Below, in pieces: positions 5,967-6,330 of a DNA stretch of 6,330 nt. Within the stretch, counting starts at the first letter, position 1; every line of letters starts with the position of its first letter. This stretch comes from Spirochaetes bacterium GWF1_49_6 (GTDB taxonomy: Bacteria > Spirochaetota > Brevinematia > Brevinematales > GWF1-51-8): contig MIBD01000115.1 in the NCBI GenBank assembly GCA_001829395.1, forward strand, positions 1 through 6,330, read 5' to 3'. A program made the position numbers and the translations under genes. The notes beneath the pieces were generated by a model. That model did not search any database. It was not told the origin of the DNA and saw nothing but the letters and a program-made list of their open reading frames with translations.

Positions 5967-6011
5967 GGTCACTTCATTGCCACCGAGAATCGGTGGTTAT
6001 TAGAAGTGACC
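5967..6011 (-). terminator. nested hairpin at the end of the glycosyltransferase gene
   Basis: A perfect 9-bp outer stem pairs 5967-5975 with 6003-6011, and a perfect 7-bp inner stem pairs 5980-5986 with 5990-5996 around a 3-base loop. The outer arm at 6003-6011 is made of the last three sense codons (Gly-His-Phe), so the structure folds over the stop codon. No T-tract follows on the minus strand. It is therefore not a standard intrinsic terminator; it may act as a 3'-end stabiliser or a weak terminator before the SNF2 gene. Confidence 0.5.
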
Positions 6012-6330
6012 TACTTTAAAATATTTATCGAATAGGAACTGTCCGATTCGTTTCGCGCCGCCGGACGGCCCGATATGCTCCATCCCGATCTTTCCCCGCC
6101 GCGTGCGCTCGGCCTCGTCGTCCAGTAACATCAGCACCGCGTCCACCGCCCCGTCGGGGTAATCGGCGAATACGAGGGAATCTCCCATCAGCCTTGCCTG
6201 CTCCTCGAAACGGCGCTTCGTGGTCTGCGGCCCGGTTCCGATGAACGCTACCACCGGCTTACCAAGCCCGGCGGCCTGCTCGTTCGCCGCGCCGGTCAGC
6301 CCGATCAGCACAGTCGATTCCTTGACTACA
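6000..6330 (-). CDS. lipid-A-disaccharide-synthase-related glycosyltransferase (C-terminal part)
   Basis: The gene enters from the right edge and 109 residues are visible; the reading frame is open to the end of the window, so the GTG at 6311 is not the start. The segment GLTGAANEQAAGLGKPVVAF, followed by IGTGPQTTKRRFEEQARLMG, matches the nucleotide-sugar-binding region of the LpxB-related family of uncharacterised glycosyltransferases, whose usual pattern is G-x-ANEQ-x-GLGKPV followed by GPQ-x-T-x-RF-x-EAQ. A tail of the form G-GA-RI-FL then ends the protein. In LpxB proper this lobe binds UDP-sugar. The relatives' substrate is not established, so I infer only a sugar-transfer role in the envelope. 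The gene is GC-rich backbone, ends in a nested hairpin, and lies 165 bases upstream of the SNF2 gene on the same strand. Confidence 0.78.
   Translation of the reverse strand, partial: VVKESTVLIGLTGAANEQAAGLGKPVVAFIGTGPQTTKRRFEEQARLMGDSLVFADYPDGAVDAVLMLLDDEAERTRRGKIGMEHIGPSGGAKRIGQFLFDKYFKVGHF

Overview
The window is bacterial. Two GC-rich, core-type blocks flank an AT-rich stretch (about 430-3000) that looks acquired. No rRNA, tRNA or CRISPR marks the lineage. The partial gene at the right edge resembles lipid-A-disaccharide-synthase-related glycosyltransferases, which hints at a Gram-negative-type envelope. I cannot name a phylum.

Layout. Left edge, minus strand: the first 90 codons of a CrtI/phytoene-desaturase-like FAD oxidoreductase, with its own RBS and a possible extended -10 promoter. 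Next, positions 458-2080, minus strand: a compact four-gene AT-rich operon. In transcription order it encodes a 50-aa two-helix membrane protein, a 133-aa membrane protein with a C-terminal zinc ribbon, a 245-aa lone homologue of the phage Mu gpF/SPP1 gp7 minor head protein, and a 73-aa two-helix membrane protein. A good TTGACA-N17-TATTGT promoter precedes it. Positions 2260-2980, plus strand: a toxin-antitoxin-like pair with its own promoter. It has a VapC-like PIN-domain gene whose frame is broken at an A7 slippery heptamer, then an overlapping 59-aa partner gene. Positions 3009-5834, minus strand: a complete 941-aa SNF2-family helicase. Right edge, minus strand: the C-terminal 109 residues of the LpxB-related glycosyltransferase, ending in a nested hairpin.

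The most notable observation ties these parts together. The last codons of the SNF2 gene, stop codon included, occur three times in the same orientation: at the real gene end (3009 upward), at 2167-2223 and at 397-425. All three share an exact 24-bp core. The copies bracket the two AT-rich cargo blocks, so the region reads as A - four-gene operon - B - PIN pair - C/SNF2. Copy B differs from the live gene end only outside the shared core, and every resulting amino-acid change is conservative, so it looks like the end of a different functional SNF2 allele. I infer that the 3' end of this helicase gene has served at least twice as an integration site. Each event would restore the gene end and leave the displaced end downstream. 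No recombinase gene is visible, so the mechanism is open.

The oxidoreductase, SNF2 helicase and glycosyltransferase look like the host backbone. The TA pair, phage-like protein and small membrane proteins look like cargo.
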